In this document: piece by piece, positions 5,638-13,065 of the stretch
Layout: each line of letters starts with the position of its first letter
How positions within the stretch are numbered: the stretch's first letter is position 1
Assembly: GCA_002440145.1 (NCBI GenBank)
Contig: DJRS01000166.1
Span: 1-18,183, forward strand
From: Verrucomicrobia bacterium UBA6354
Lineage (GTDB): Bacteria > Verrucomicrobiota > Kiritimatiellia > RFP12 > UBA1067
Direction of reading: 5' to 3'
Length of the DNA stretch: 18,183 nt
The notes under the pieces: model-generated
What the model was told of the DNA's origin: nothing
The model's database searches: none
What the model saw: the letters and a program-made list of their open reading frames with translations, nothing else
Program-made: the position numbers and the translations under genes

Positions 5638-7251
5638 ATGGATGCAAACGCATGGGAGAAAGTCGACTCTCTGATCGACAAAAACCAGAACAAGACGATC
5701 AAGGAGCTTTTTGCGGAAGATCCGGCCCGGGCGAAAAAGTTCTCGCTCGAAGCGGCTGGATGGTTTCTGGACTATTCCAAAAACCGCATCGACGCGGACA
5801 CGATGAAGGCTTTGTTCGCTCTGGCGGAGACATCGAATCTCAAAGCCGAGATCGAGAGAATGTTCACGGGCGAGAAAATTAACGTGACGGAGAACCGCGC
5901 CGTTCTTCATACGGCTCTGCGCAATCGCGATCCGCAAGCGAAGATCTTCGTTGACGGACACGATGTGATGCCGGACGTGCGGGATGTTCTTTCGCGCATG
6001 GGGGATTTCTCGGACGCCGTGCGCAAGGGCGAATGGCGCGGCCAGACGGGCAAGAAAATCAAGTACGTCGTAAATATCGGCATCGGCGGCAGCGACTTGG
6101 GGCCCGTCATGGCGAATTTGGCCTTGACCCCGTATTCCAAGCGCTCGTTGAAGTGCTATTTCGTCTCGAACGTCGATTCTTCGCATTTGGCGGAGACGCT
6201 TCGCCAAGTCAAGGCCGACCAGACGCTCTTCATTGTCGCCTCAAAAACGTTCACCACGCAGGAGACGATGTCGAACGCCGAGGCGGCGAAAGCCTGGCTT
6301 GTGAAGAAGCTCGGGGACGAGAGGGCTGTCGCCAAGCATTTTGTCGCGGTTTCAACGGCCGCGAAGGAGGTCGCGGCGTTCGGCATCGACGTGAAGAACA
6401 TGTTCGGGTTCTGGGATTGGGTCGGGGGCCGTTATTCACTGCCTTCGGCCATCGGTCTTTCGCTGATGGTTGCCATTGGGCGCAAGAACTTCGGTCGCCT
6501 CCTGGACGGTTACTACAAAATGGACTGCCACTTCCGCACAGCGCCGCTCGAGAAAAACATGCCCGTCATACTGGCTCTGCTGGGGATTTTGTATGCGAAC
6601 GGCTATGGCGCCGAAAGCTATTGCGTATTGCCGTACGATCAGTATTTGTCGCGCTTTCCCGCTTATCTGCAGCAGATGGACATGGAATCAAATGGCAAGA
6701 GCGTGGACAAAAACGGCGAGAAAACGACCTATACGACGGGCCCGATCGAATGGGGGGAGCCCGGGACAAACGGCCAACATTCGTTTTATCAGCTGATCCA
6801 CCAGGGGACACACCTTATTCCGTGCGACTTCATCGGGTTCGCCAAGACGCATAATCCGATTGGAGATCTGCACGACAAGCTCATGGCCAACATGTTTGCG
6901 CAGACGGAAGCGTTGGCGTTCGGCAAGAGCGCGGAAGATTGCCGCGCGGAAGGGGTGCCTGAAAACCTCGTTCCCTTCAAGACATTCGAAGGCAACAAAC
7001 CGACCAATACCTTGCTGGCTAACGAGTTGACTCCCGAAACGCTAGGCGCGCTTGTGGCGCTCTACGAGCACAAAGTGTTCACGCAGGGCGTGATCTGGAA
7101 TGTCTACAGCTTCGATCAATGGGGCGTCCAGCTGGGCAAGGTCCTCGCGAAAGGCGTTCTCGCCGATTTGACCGCGGAGGTTCCGGGCGGCAAGCACGAT
7201 GCTTCGACGAACCAGCTCATTGCGCGCTACCGCAAAGCCTTGAAGCGTTGA
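5638..7251 (+). CDS. pgi: Glucose-6-phosphate isomerase
   Basis: This 537-aa cytosolic enzyme interconverts glucose-6-phosphate and fructose-6-phosphate in glycolysis and gluconeogenesis. It is about the length of E. coli Pgi (549 aa). Phosphate-binding and catalytic motifs are intact: GIGGSDLGP (148-156), SKTFTTQET (202-210), the family signature VGGRYSLPSAIGLS (262-275), GEPGTNGQHSFYQL (373-386) with catalytic E374, H388 in IHQG, and K501 in SFDQWGVQLGK (491-501). The usual Glu of that last signature (GVELGK) is Gln here, a small departure. The start is supported by AAGGAG (5622-5627) 10 nt before the ATG. It is separated from both neighbours by about 100 nt, so it may be transcribed alone or read through from the M28 gene. 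Confidence 0.98.
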   Translation: MDANAWEKVDSLIDKNQNKTIKELFAEDPARAKKFSLEAAGWFLDYSKNRIDADTMKALFALAETSNLKAEIERMFTGEKINVTENRAVLHTALRNRDPQAKIFVDGHDVMPDVRDVLSRMGDFSDAVRKGEWRGQTGKKIKYVVNIGIGGSDLGPVMANLALTPYSKRSLKCYFVSNVDSSHLAETLRQVKADQTLFIVASKTFTTQETMSNAEAAKAWLVKKLGDERAVAKHFVAVSTAAKEVAAFGIDVKNMFGFWDWVGGRYSLPSAIGLSLMVAIGRKNFGRLLDGYYKMDCHFRTAPLEKNMPVILALLGILYANGYGAESYCVLPYDQYLSRFPAYLQQMDMESNGKSVDKNGEKTTYTTGPIEWGEPGTNGQHSFYQLIHQGTHLIPCDFIGFAKTHNPIGDLHDKLMANMFAQTEALAFGKSAEDCRAEGVPENLVPFKTFEGNKPTNTLLANELTPETLGALVALYEHKVFTQGVIWNVYSFDQWGVQLGKVLAKGVLADLTAEVPGGKHDASTNQLIARYRKALKR

Positions 7252-7266
7252 GGACTTTCATGTGCA

Positions 7267-7301
7267 ATGCGCCTGGCGCAAACCGTGCAGGCGCATGCGC
7301 C
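7267..7301 (+). repeat. Overlapping GC-rich inverted repeats after pgi
   Basis: ATGCGCCTG (7267-7275) pairs with CAGGCGCAT (7288-7296), a 9-bp stem with a 12-nt loop. The same bases can instead form two local hairpins or palindromes: TGCGCC-T-GGCGCA (7268-7280) and GGCGCATGCGCC (7290-7301). No U run follows. It may help end pgi transcription or mark a regulatory site just upstream of the next promoter. Confidence 0.5.
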
Positions 7302-7313
7302 GTCAGAAAACGC

Positions 7314-7342
7314 TTGCGTTCGCGAAAGTTAAAGTGTATAAT
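7314..7342 (+). promoter_or_regulatory. Strong sigma-70-like promoter for the TPR-ExbBD-toroid-Lol operon
   Basis: TTGCGT (7314-7319) and a perfect TATAAT (7337-7342) are separated by 17 bp. Transcription would start near 7349. The ATG at 7341 lies inside the -10 box, so translation must begin further downstream, at 7365. Confidence 0.75.
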
Positions 7343-7364
7343 GAATGGCATGAAGAGGTTAGAG

Positions 7365-10300
7365 ATGAAAAGATGTTGCGTTTGGATTGCGGGTGCCCTC
7401 GCGGTGTGCGTGTCGTCGTGTCTTTATTCCGCCGAAGAACCGCCAGAAGCGAAAGCCGATGAAGCCCTTCGTGCCGAGATTCGCTATGTCGAGGCGCTGG
7501 TGGACAACGGCTATCCGGATTTTGCCGAACTTGTCATCGCCGCGACAAAGAAGAAATGGCCCGAGAGCGAAGCGCAGTTTTTTGCCATTGAAATCCGCGG
7601 TCTCCTCAGCTTGAACAAATTCGACGAAGCCGAGAAGAAGATCGCCGCGCTCCCCGACAGGAACGGACCCAAGTTTTGGGCGGCACGGCTCGAGGTCGCC
7701 AACAACTATTTCGCGCGCGGACGCAAGGCCGAATGCGAAAAGATCTACAACGAATTCTTCAAGAGGTTCCCGAAACCGACGAAAGAGTTGAAGGAGTTCC
7801 ATCGCCAAGCCAGCTACCAGTACGGGCAGATTCTCGTAATGGCCAAGGATTTCGAAGGGGCCTGCCGCATTTACGAGGGGCTCTTGAACAATCTCGATCC
7901 CAAGACCTCGGACGAGGACGACAATATCTGGTGCAATGTCGCAAGCGAAACGTCGGACATGTATCTGCGTTTGGCTGCGCAGACGAAAGACGAGAAGAAG
8001 CGCAAACATTTCCTGGAGAGTGCGCGCAAGTACATCGACAAGCTTTTGTGGAGACAGGACAAACCCATCTATTTCGGCCGCGCCATTGCGATGAAGGCGC
8101 ATCTGGAACTGTTGAGCGGCCGCATCGATCGCGCGCAGGGAACAATAGACGATTACATGGATCAACTTGCCGAATTGCACAAGTCCATCAAAGACGCCGA
8201 TCCCGACGGCAAACTGGGGTTGCTCAAACTCTCCCCTATGCCCACGTGCCGCTATCTTCTGGCGGACATGATGTGGCAGGAGGCGCAGTCCGAATTCAAG
8301 AAGTCGCCGCGCAACGACAATCTGATCAAGGATCTTCTGTTTGGCGCGAAAACAAAGAAAGGCAAGCGCAATGGCGGGGGCGCCTACAACCATGCCTTGA
8401 ATGTCTTCATCCAATATCCTGAATCGACCTGGGCCGCTCCCGCAGGCGATCTGGCCGAGAAGATCCGTCTTTTCGCCGAGAAGACGTATCATGCGAAGAT
8501 CAAGACGAACGTGACGCCCGAGCAAATCGCGAAGGTTCGCGCGATGCAGTTCAAGGCCGCCGACGACAAACTTGCCGAGCGCGATTATGAGGGCGCGATA
8601 AAGGAATATTATGCCGTTTTGTCGACAAACCCTGAATGCCCGGAATCCATTCGTGCGATCGAGAGCCTGATTACGGCTTACTTGGAGCAGATTGTGCGCC
8701 TAAAAGCAAACGAAAAAGCAAAACGGGAGGATTTGCGTTTGGACGCGGACGCGGTCGAGGGGTATTTGGCGGAGCGGTTTGCCGACTTCCCCGATCGCTC
8801 CATGATGACGGAGGCGGGAAACGCGGTTTTGCGTCTGGCCGCGCGAGAAAAATCCTATGGCGACAGCGCGCGCGCAACGCGCCTTTACATGGATTTCATG
8901 GTCAACTATCGCAAGCATGTCCAAGCCCCCGTAACCGCTTCCACAATGGCTTATGAGGCGCAGAAAGAAGGAAAATTCCGCGACGCCATCGCCTACTACG
9001 ATATCATAGACAAGTACTATACGAATTCGACGCAGTATGCATTCGCGCTCTCTCAGCTTTCGACATGCTACGAGGAGCTGGGCGATCGTAAATCGGCTCT
9101 CTCGGCGCTTGCGCGCTATGTTGCGGTCGAACAGTCTCCTTTGCAGAGCATGCAGGCGCAGATGAAACTTGCCATGATGTATCAGAAAAACGGACTCGAC
9201 CTCTTCAAGTCTGCTGAAACGAATACCGCTCCGCAGGCGGCGGAGGAGCAATTGAAACTCGGGTCCGCCCAGATTGTCCGCGGTATTCAGCAGTTCCAGG
9301 ACTTTGCCAAGAAGGCGGATGCCAAACTCGCAGATCCAACGGTCTCGTCGGACGACAAGACCAAGTATCTTGACCTCAAGGAGGCGGCTCTCTATCTCGC
9401 AGGCGATTGCTGGTCCCGCCTGACGAAGCCGGCGGACAGGCTTGCGGCGTTTCGCAAACGCGCCGCCGCATGTCTTGAACAGTACGTGAAAGCGTTCCCG
9501 AAGGGAAAGTATGCGAAAGCCGCCTACGTCAAACTCGGCACAATATATACCGCGCTCGGCGATTTGGCAAAATCAAAAACGGCATTGGACGGTTTGTCGC
9601 GCGAATTCCCCGATTCGGATGAAGCGAAAAACGCCAAGCCCCGCTTGGCCCGGAGTTTGATCGAGATGGGGCTTGCCCAGGAAGGGACGGATGTCTATCG
9701 TGAGATGCTCGGTACGGATGGCGCGTATACGGCCGGTCAGTTTGAAGAGGCCGGAGAGGCGCTTGTGAGGGCGAAAAGCTGGGAGTTGGCCAATCAAGCT
9801 TTTGAAAAGGCGATCGCCAAAGCCGGAACCAATCAGATTCAAGTCGTGGCGAAGGCGCGTCTGGGGCAGGCACAGTCTCTCTACCGTCAGAAAGCCTATG
9901 CGGAGACGCGCGACGTGCTTGACGCACTCCTGCAAGACGGGCGCATGTCGCGTTTGGCGATCGCCGCCGACGCAAACTTGCTTTTGGCCGAGGCCGCGGC
10001 CGAGCAGGGAAGTACGGAAAAAGATGATACGTTGCGCGCAAAACACTTTGGCGCGGCTATTGCGGCGATCAAGAAATTGCGCGGTTATTGGCGCAAGAAG
10101 CCCCAGTGGGAGCAGGATGCGCTTGATTTGATGTCGGCGGACATTCGCGTGAAACGCATGAACGCCGAACGGGATATGGGACTCGACGACCGTGCGGCGG
10201 AGACGCGCGAGCTGACGGCGGCGGGGTTGAAGGCGTTTTTGCAGGCGCGTCGCCCAAATGCGGAGCATCCGTTCGAAAAAATGTCCGATGGCGAGAAAGC

Positions 10301-10529
10301 CAACCTCGAGCGTGCGTACGAAACGCTTTTGCCGTTGCTGTCGGACATGGGAGATGCGCAAGCGCCGGATGTGCTGTTGTTCGGACAGGAGTATATGCAG
10401 TACTTCCCGGAAGGCAAGGCGCGCACCGAGATCCAAAACAGCATAAATAAAGCCAAGGCCGCCGGATCCGCTTCGGCTGAAGAGGGTTCCGTTGCCATTG
10501 AACAATCTAAAGGAGCACAACATGAATAA
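7365..10529 (+). CDS. Large exported TPR-repeat protein
   Basis: This 1054-aa, almost wholly helical protein has an N-terminal export signal (residues 1-22). VSSC at 16-19 could be a lipobox, so it may be a lipoprotein anchored at C19; cleavage after YSA at 23 is the alternative. TPR-like helix pairs recur along the whole length, clearest near residues 405-445, 533-590 and 718-785. The family mediates protein-protein contact, so a periplasmic scaffold is likely. Earlier in-frame ATGs at 7341 and 7350 lie in or at the promoter start point. The ATG at 7365 has GAAGAGG (7352-7358) 6 nt upstream. It is the first gene of the long operon and overlaps the next gene by 8 nt. No enzymatic motif was seen. 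Its exact role is unknown. Confidence 0.82.
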   Translation: MKRCCVWIAGALAVCVSSCLYSAEEPPEAKADEALRAEIRYVEALVDNGYPDFAELVIAATKKKWPESEAQFFAIEIRGLLSLNKFDEAEKKIAALPDRNGPKFWAARLEVANNYFARGRKAECEKIYNEFFKRFPKPTKELKEFHRQASYQYGQILVMAKDFEGACRIYEGLLNNLDPKTSDEDDNIWCNVASETSDMYLRLAAQTKDEKKRKHFLESARKYIDKLLWRQDKPIYFGRAIAMKAHLELLSGRIDRAQGTIDDYMDQLAELHKSIKDADPDGKLGLLKLSPMPTCRYLLADMMWQEAQSEFKKSPRNDNLIKDLLFGAKTKKGKRNGGGAYNHALNVFIQYPESTWAAPAGDLAEKIRLFAEKTYHAKIKTNVTPEQIAKVRAMQFKAADDKLAERDYEGAIKEYYAVLSTNPECPESIRAIESLITAYLEQIVRLKANEKAKREDLRLDADAVEGYLAERFADFPDRSMMTEAGNAVLRLAAREKSYGDSARATRLYMDFMVNYRKHVQAPVTASTMAYEAQKEGKFRDAIAYYDIIDKYYTNSTQYAFALSQLSTCYEELGDRKSALSALARYVAVEQSPLQSMQAQMKLAMMYQKNGLDLFKSAETNTAPQAAEEQLKLGSAQIVRGIQQFQDFAKKADAKLADPTVSSDDKTKYLDLKEAALYLAGDCWSRLTKPADRLAAFRKRAAACLEQYVKAFPKGKYAKAAYVKLGTIYTALGDLAKSKTALDGLSREFPDSDEAKNAKPRLARSLIEMGLAQEGTDVYREMLGTDGAYTAGQFEEAGEALVRAKSWELANQAFEKAIAKAGTNQIQVVAKARLGQAQSLYRQKAYAETRDVLDALLQDGRMSRLAIAADANLLLAEAAAEQGSTEKDDTLRAKHFGAAIAAIKKLRGYWRKKPQWEQDALDLMSADIRVKRMNAERDMGLDDRAAETRELTAAGLKAFLQARRPNAEHPFEKMSDGEKANLERAYETLLPLLSDMGDAQAPDVLLFGQEYMQYFPEGKARTEIQNSINKAKAAGSASAEEGSVAIEQSKGAQHE

Positions 10530-11280
10530 ATTGGCATTCACAGCGTCTGCTGTTCTTGCGGTTTCCACGCTTTGGGCAATTCCAGGCACGATCCGCACCA
10601 GTCAAGGTGCTAAGTCCGGCGACATCTCGTGGCAATCGCGGTCCAAAAGCTATGCGTTGACATCGAAAAACACGACGATTGAATTCAAACTGGAAGATGT
10701 GACGGATTTGGAGATCGAGAAGCCAAAGGATTTCGATCGAGCGGTGCAGCTGGTCAAGGAAGGAAAGGGCGCATCGGCTGTCGACATGCTCGAGAAAATC
10801 GTGCGTGCATACAAGATGCTCGTTTGGGACAGGCCGGCCGCGCGTTATCTGGTCGAAGCGCATTTGGCCGCCGGACAGGCCGCCGATGCGGAGAAGGCCG
10901 CGCGCTTGATTATAAACGATGACCGTGAAGCCGCCTACAAAGGCGAACTCGCGCCCCTGTATTGGCAGGTCCTGCTCAAACTCGGCAAGACCACGCAGTT
11001 GGAGAATTGCCTGCGTCTGGCCGTGGAGAGCGGCGATCGCGCCGCAGGTGCGGAGGCGCTTGTCATGCGCGGCGATATGATTTTGGCCGCAGGCCCGGAA
11101 GGTCCCGACACCTATCGGAAGGCTCTCACGGACTCGTACCTGCGCGTTGTGTTGATGTATACGGATGCGCCCTGTAAAGCGGCCCGCGCATCGGCCATGC
11201 TGCGCGCGGCAACCTGCTTTGACAAGCTGGGCATGGCGGCACGTGCGGAAAATCTGCGCACGCAGGCCAATAATCTCTGA
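10522..11280 (+). CDS. Small exported TPR-like protein with N-terminal beta segment
   Basis: This 252-aa protein has a signal peptide (MNKLAFTASAVLAVSTLWA, cut near residue 19). A short strand-rich part follows (about 20-65, including KSGDISWQSRSKSYALT), then helix pairs resembling TPR or Sel1-type repeats (about 70-250). The start at 10522 follows AAAGGAG (10509-10515) at 6-nt spacing. It overlaps the end of the larger TPR gene, implying coupled translation and a shared complex. I do not recognise a named family. The context between the large TPR protein and the ExbB channel suggests a periplasmic accessory factor, which is inference. Confidence 0.75.
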   Translation: MNKLAFTASAVLAVSTLWAIPGTIRTSQGAKSGDISWQSRSKSYALTSKNTTIEFKLEDVTDLEIEKPKDFDRAVQLVKEGKGASAVDMLEKIVRAYKMLVWDRPAARYLVEAHLAAGQAADAEKAARLIINDDREAAYKGELAPLYWQVLLKLGKTTQLENCLRLAVESGDRAAGAEALVMRGDMILAAGPEGPDTYRKALTDSYLRVVLMYTDAPCKAARASAMLRAATCFDKLGMAARAENLRTQANNL

Positions 11281-11317
11281 CCGTAACACGCAATTTCAAT
11301 TCCCAAACTAAAAAGAA

Positions 11318-12154
11318 ATGACTAAAATGAACAAGTTCAAAAAATCGTTGGTTGCCCTCGTAATCCTGGCGGGAACATGTGCCGCGCCCGTCGCCGCGCT
11401 CAATTCGTTCGGGCAGGAAATCACAGGAGAAAATGGCCAGGTCGTCAACGCCGACGCCAAGTCGGGAAGCTCTTCCAGCGGCGGCGGCTTTTACGATATC
11501 GTGTTCGGATCGGGTATCGTCGGCATGCTTTTGTGGTTCGCCCTGTTCGGAGATGGCATGTTGGCTATTTACTTTGCGATCGACTGCTCGATTTTGATCA
11601 AGCCGGACAAGCTGATGCCCGGAAAGCTCATTGACAAGGTGCAAAAGGCGATGGGCGAGGGCGATATCGTGTCGGCCATGGAGGCGTGCCAGAACACGCC
11701 CTCCGCGATGTCGAACATTCTTTCGGCGGCGTTTCAGCATGTCGAGGAAGGATTTGACGTCATACAGGAAGCGGTAAACGCCGCGTCTGATCTCGAGCAG
11801 GAAAAGCTTATGCAACGTCTGAACTGGATTTCGGTCTGCTCCAACCTGGGCCCGTCTTTGGGGTTGCTGGGTACGGTGCAGGGCATGATTCTGACCTTCC
11901 AGGCTTTGGCTTCGGGAGGAGCGGGCGATGCAGCGGCTCTCGCCAACTCCATTGGACAAGCGTTGTGGACGACGGCCGCGGGGTTGTGCGTTTCGATTCC
12001 GTCCATTACGATCTTCTACGCTCTGCGGAACAACGCCAACCGGCTTATTCTCCGCATGACGGCCGTGACCATGGAGTTCCTGAACGGTTTGCGTAATGTG
12101 GAAGTCGAGCCGGGGGCGGAAGAATCCCCAGTTGAAGAAGTTTCTCAGGCCTGA
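11318..12154 (+). CDS. exbB: MotA/TolQ/ExbB-family proton channel subunit with signal peptide
   Basis: This 278-aa inner-membrane protein harvests the proton motive force with ExbD/TolR. An N-terminal signal (about 8-28) and a Gly/Ser-rich periplasmic segment (about 30-57) precede the usual three membrane helices: about 62-94, 168-195 and 207-236. The family core is present: LGLLGTVQGM (181-190) and ALWTTAAGL (215-223), which carries the channel threonines. A cytoplasmic helical part lies between helices 1 and 2. A signal-bearing, extended N-terminus is a known variant of ExbB in some phyla. Start choice is uncertain between ATGs at 11318 and 11327; neither has a good Shine-Dalgarno. It could equally be called TolQ. 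It lies 13 nt before the first exbD. Confidence 0.93.
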   Translation: MTKMNKFKKSLVALVILAGTCAAPVAALNSFGQEITGENGQVVNADAKSGSSSSGGGFYDIVFGSGIVGMLLWFALFGDGMLAIYFAIDCSILIKPDKLMPGKLIDKVQKAMGEGDIVSAMEACQNTPSAMSNILSAAFQHVEEGFDVIQEAVNAASDLEQEKLMQRLNWISVCSNLGPSLGLLGTVQGMILTFQALASGGAGDAAALANSIGQALWTTAAGLCVSIPSITIFYALRNNANRLILRMTAVTMEFLNGLRNVEVEPGAEESPVEEVSQA

Positions 12155-12167
12155 CCAATTTCCCGCT

Positions 12168-12617
12168 ATGGGCAGAAAGTCGCAAGAGAATCCGCAGCTC
12201 GATATGACGCCAATGATTGACGTCGTATTCGAGCTCATTATCTTCTTCGTCGTGACGCTGACGGAGGCGCAACGCAAGGACGAGACGATTGAACTTGAGG
12301 ATGGCCGGCACGGCATTGTTTTGACGCCTGAAGAATTGCCGCCGGACCATATGCGCATTGACATCGCACAGAATGGACGCATTTCCATGGGCGACGTGAC
12401 ATTGACGCCCGACGACGTCTATCGCCGCGTCAAAGCGCGCTACGACAAATTGCATCGTGAATTCCCGGTCTTGATTCGCGCGGATTTTGCCACTCAGCAC
12501 GAAGCCGTGCGCAAGGTCATGGACGCCTGCACAAAGGCGAAGATTTGGCGCATTTCGTTCATGGCCGTAGGCGAAGACAAAACGCACGAGCGTAAACGTC
12601 TCAGGAGGGTGAGGTAG
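12168..12617 (+). CDS. exbD: ExbD/TolR-family proton-channel subunit, first copy
   Basis: This 149-aa protein has a short cytoplasmic N-terminus, one membrane helix (about 15-36) carrying the essential aspartate D18 in MTPMIDVVFE, and a periplasmic ExbD/TolR domain (about 45-135). In the complex an ExbD dimer sits inside an ExbB pentamer and the Asp relays protons. The first 30 residues are nearly identical to the next gene, which fixes the start at ATG 12168 rather than the in-frame ATG at 12096 inside exbB. No Shine-Dalgarno precedes it, so translation may be coupled to exbB 13 nt upstream. A basic tail (HERKRLRRVR) ends the protein. Confidence 0.93.
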   Translation: MGRKSQENPQLDMTPMIDVVFELIIFFVVTLTEAQRKDETIELEDGRHGIVLTPEELPPDHMRIDIAQNGRISMGDVTLTPDDVYRRVKARYDKLHREFPVLIRADFATQHEAVRKVMDACTKAKIWRISFMAVGEDKTHERKRLRRVR

Positions 12618-12618
12618 C

Positions 12619-13035
12619 ATGGCGAGAAAGCCTCAAGAAAACCCGCAGCTCGACATGACGCCCATGATCGATGTCGTGTTCGAGTTGATTATCTTTTTCG
12701 TGGTTACGATCAAACAAGAGGATCTGTTTACGAAACTCAACGTGAACAGACCCGCTCCCGCGGCAGGCAGTTCGAGCGATTCGTCCGACGATATCACGGT
12801 GAACATCGAGATCGGACGGCGTTACGACGGCAGCGCGCAGGGCGTCATCATCTACAACGGCCGCGAAGTGGATCGCAAGGATCTCGACAAAAATCTCCGC
12901 GATATAGCGCGCACGTCGAAAAAGACGCCGATAATCGTCAAATGTTCCGGCAACAGTCCCCACAAAGCGCTTGTCGACGTCTTGGACATTTGCTACAAGA
13001 ATGAGCTTTTCAGCGTCAGCGTGTTTTCCCTCTGA
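12619..13035 (+). CDS. exbD: ExbD/TolR-family proton-channel subunit, second copy
   Basis: This 138-aa paralogue of the preceding gene starts one nucleotide after it. AGGAGG (12602-12607) lies 11 nt upstream of the ATG, inside the first copy. It has the same D18-bearing membrane helix (MTPMIDVVFE), then a Ser/Asp-rich spacer (about 48-60) and a periplasmic ExbD/TolR domain (about 60-138). The two copies agree at nearly every residue to about position 31, but at DNA level they differ at many third positions. The shared channel-facing part is therefore under selection while the periplasmic parts have diverged. Two ExbDs may form a heterodimer; this is inference. Confidence 0.93.
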   Translation: MARKPQENPQLDMTPMIDVVFELIIFFVVTIKQEDLFTKLNVNRPAPAAGSSSDSSDDITVNIEIGRRYDGSAQGVIIYNGREVDRKDLDKNLRDIARTSKKTPIIVKCSGNSPHKALVDVLDICYKNELFSVSVFSL

Positions 13036-13065
13036 ACATTTTAAGATCTAAGACTGGAGTCGCCA

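Noticed and set aside
12096..12167. Upstream ATG for the first exbD
   Set aside because: It would overlap exbB by 59 nt and add residues not shared by the paralogue. The N-termini of the two copies align from ATG 12168.
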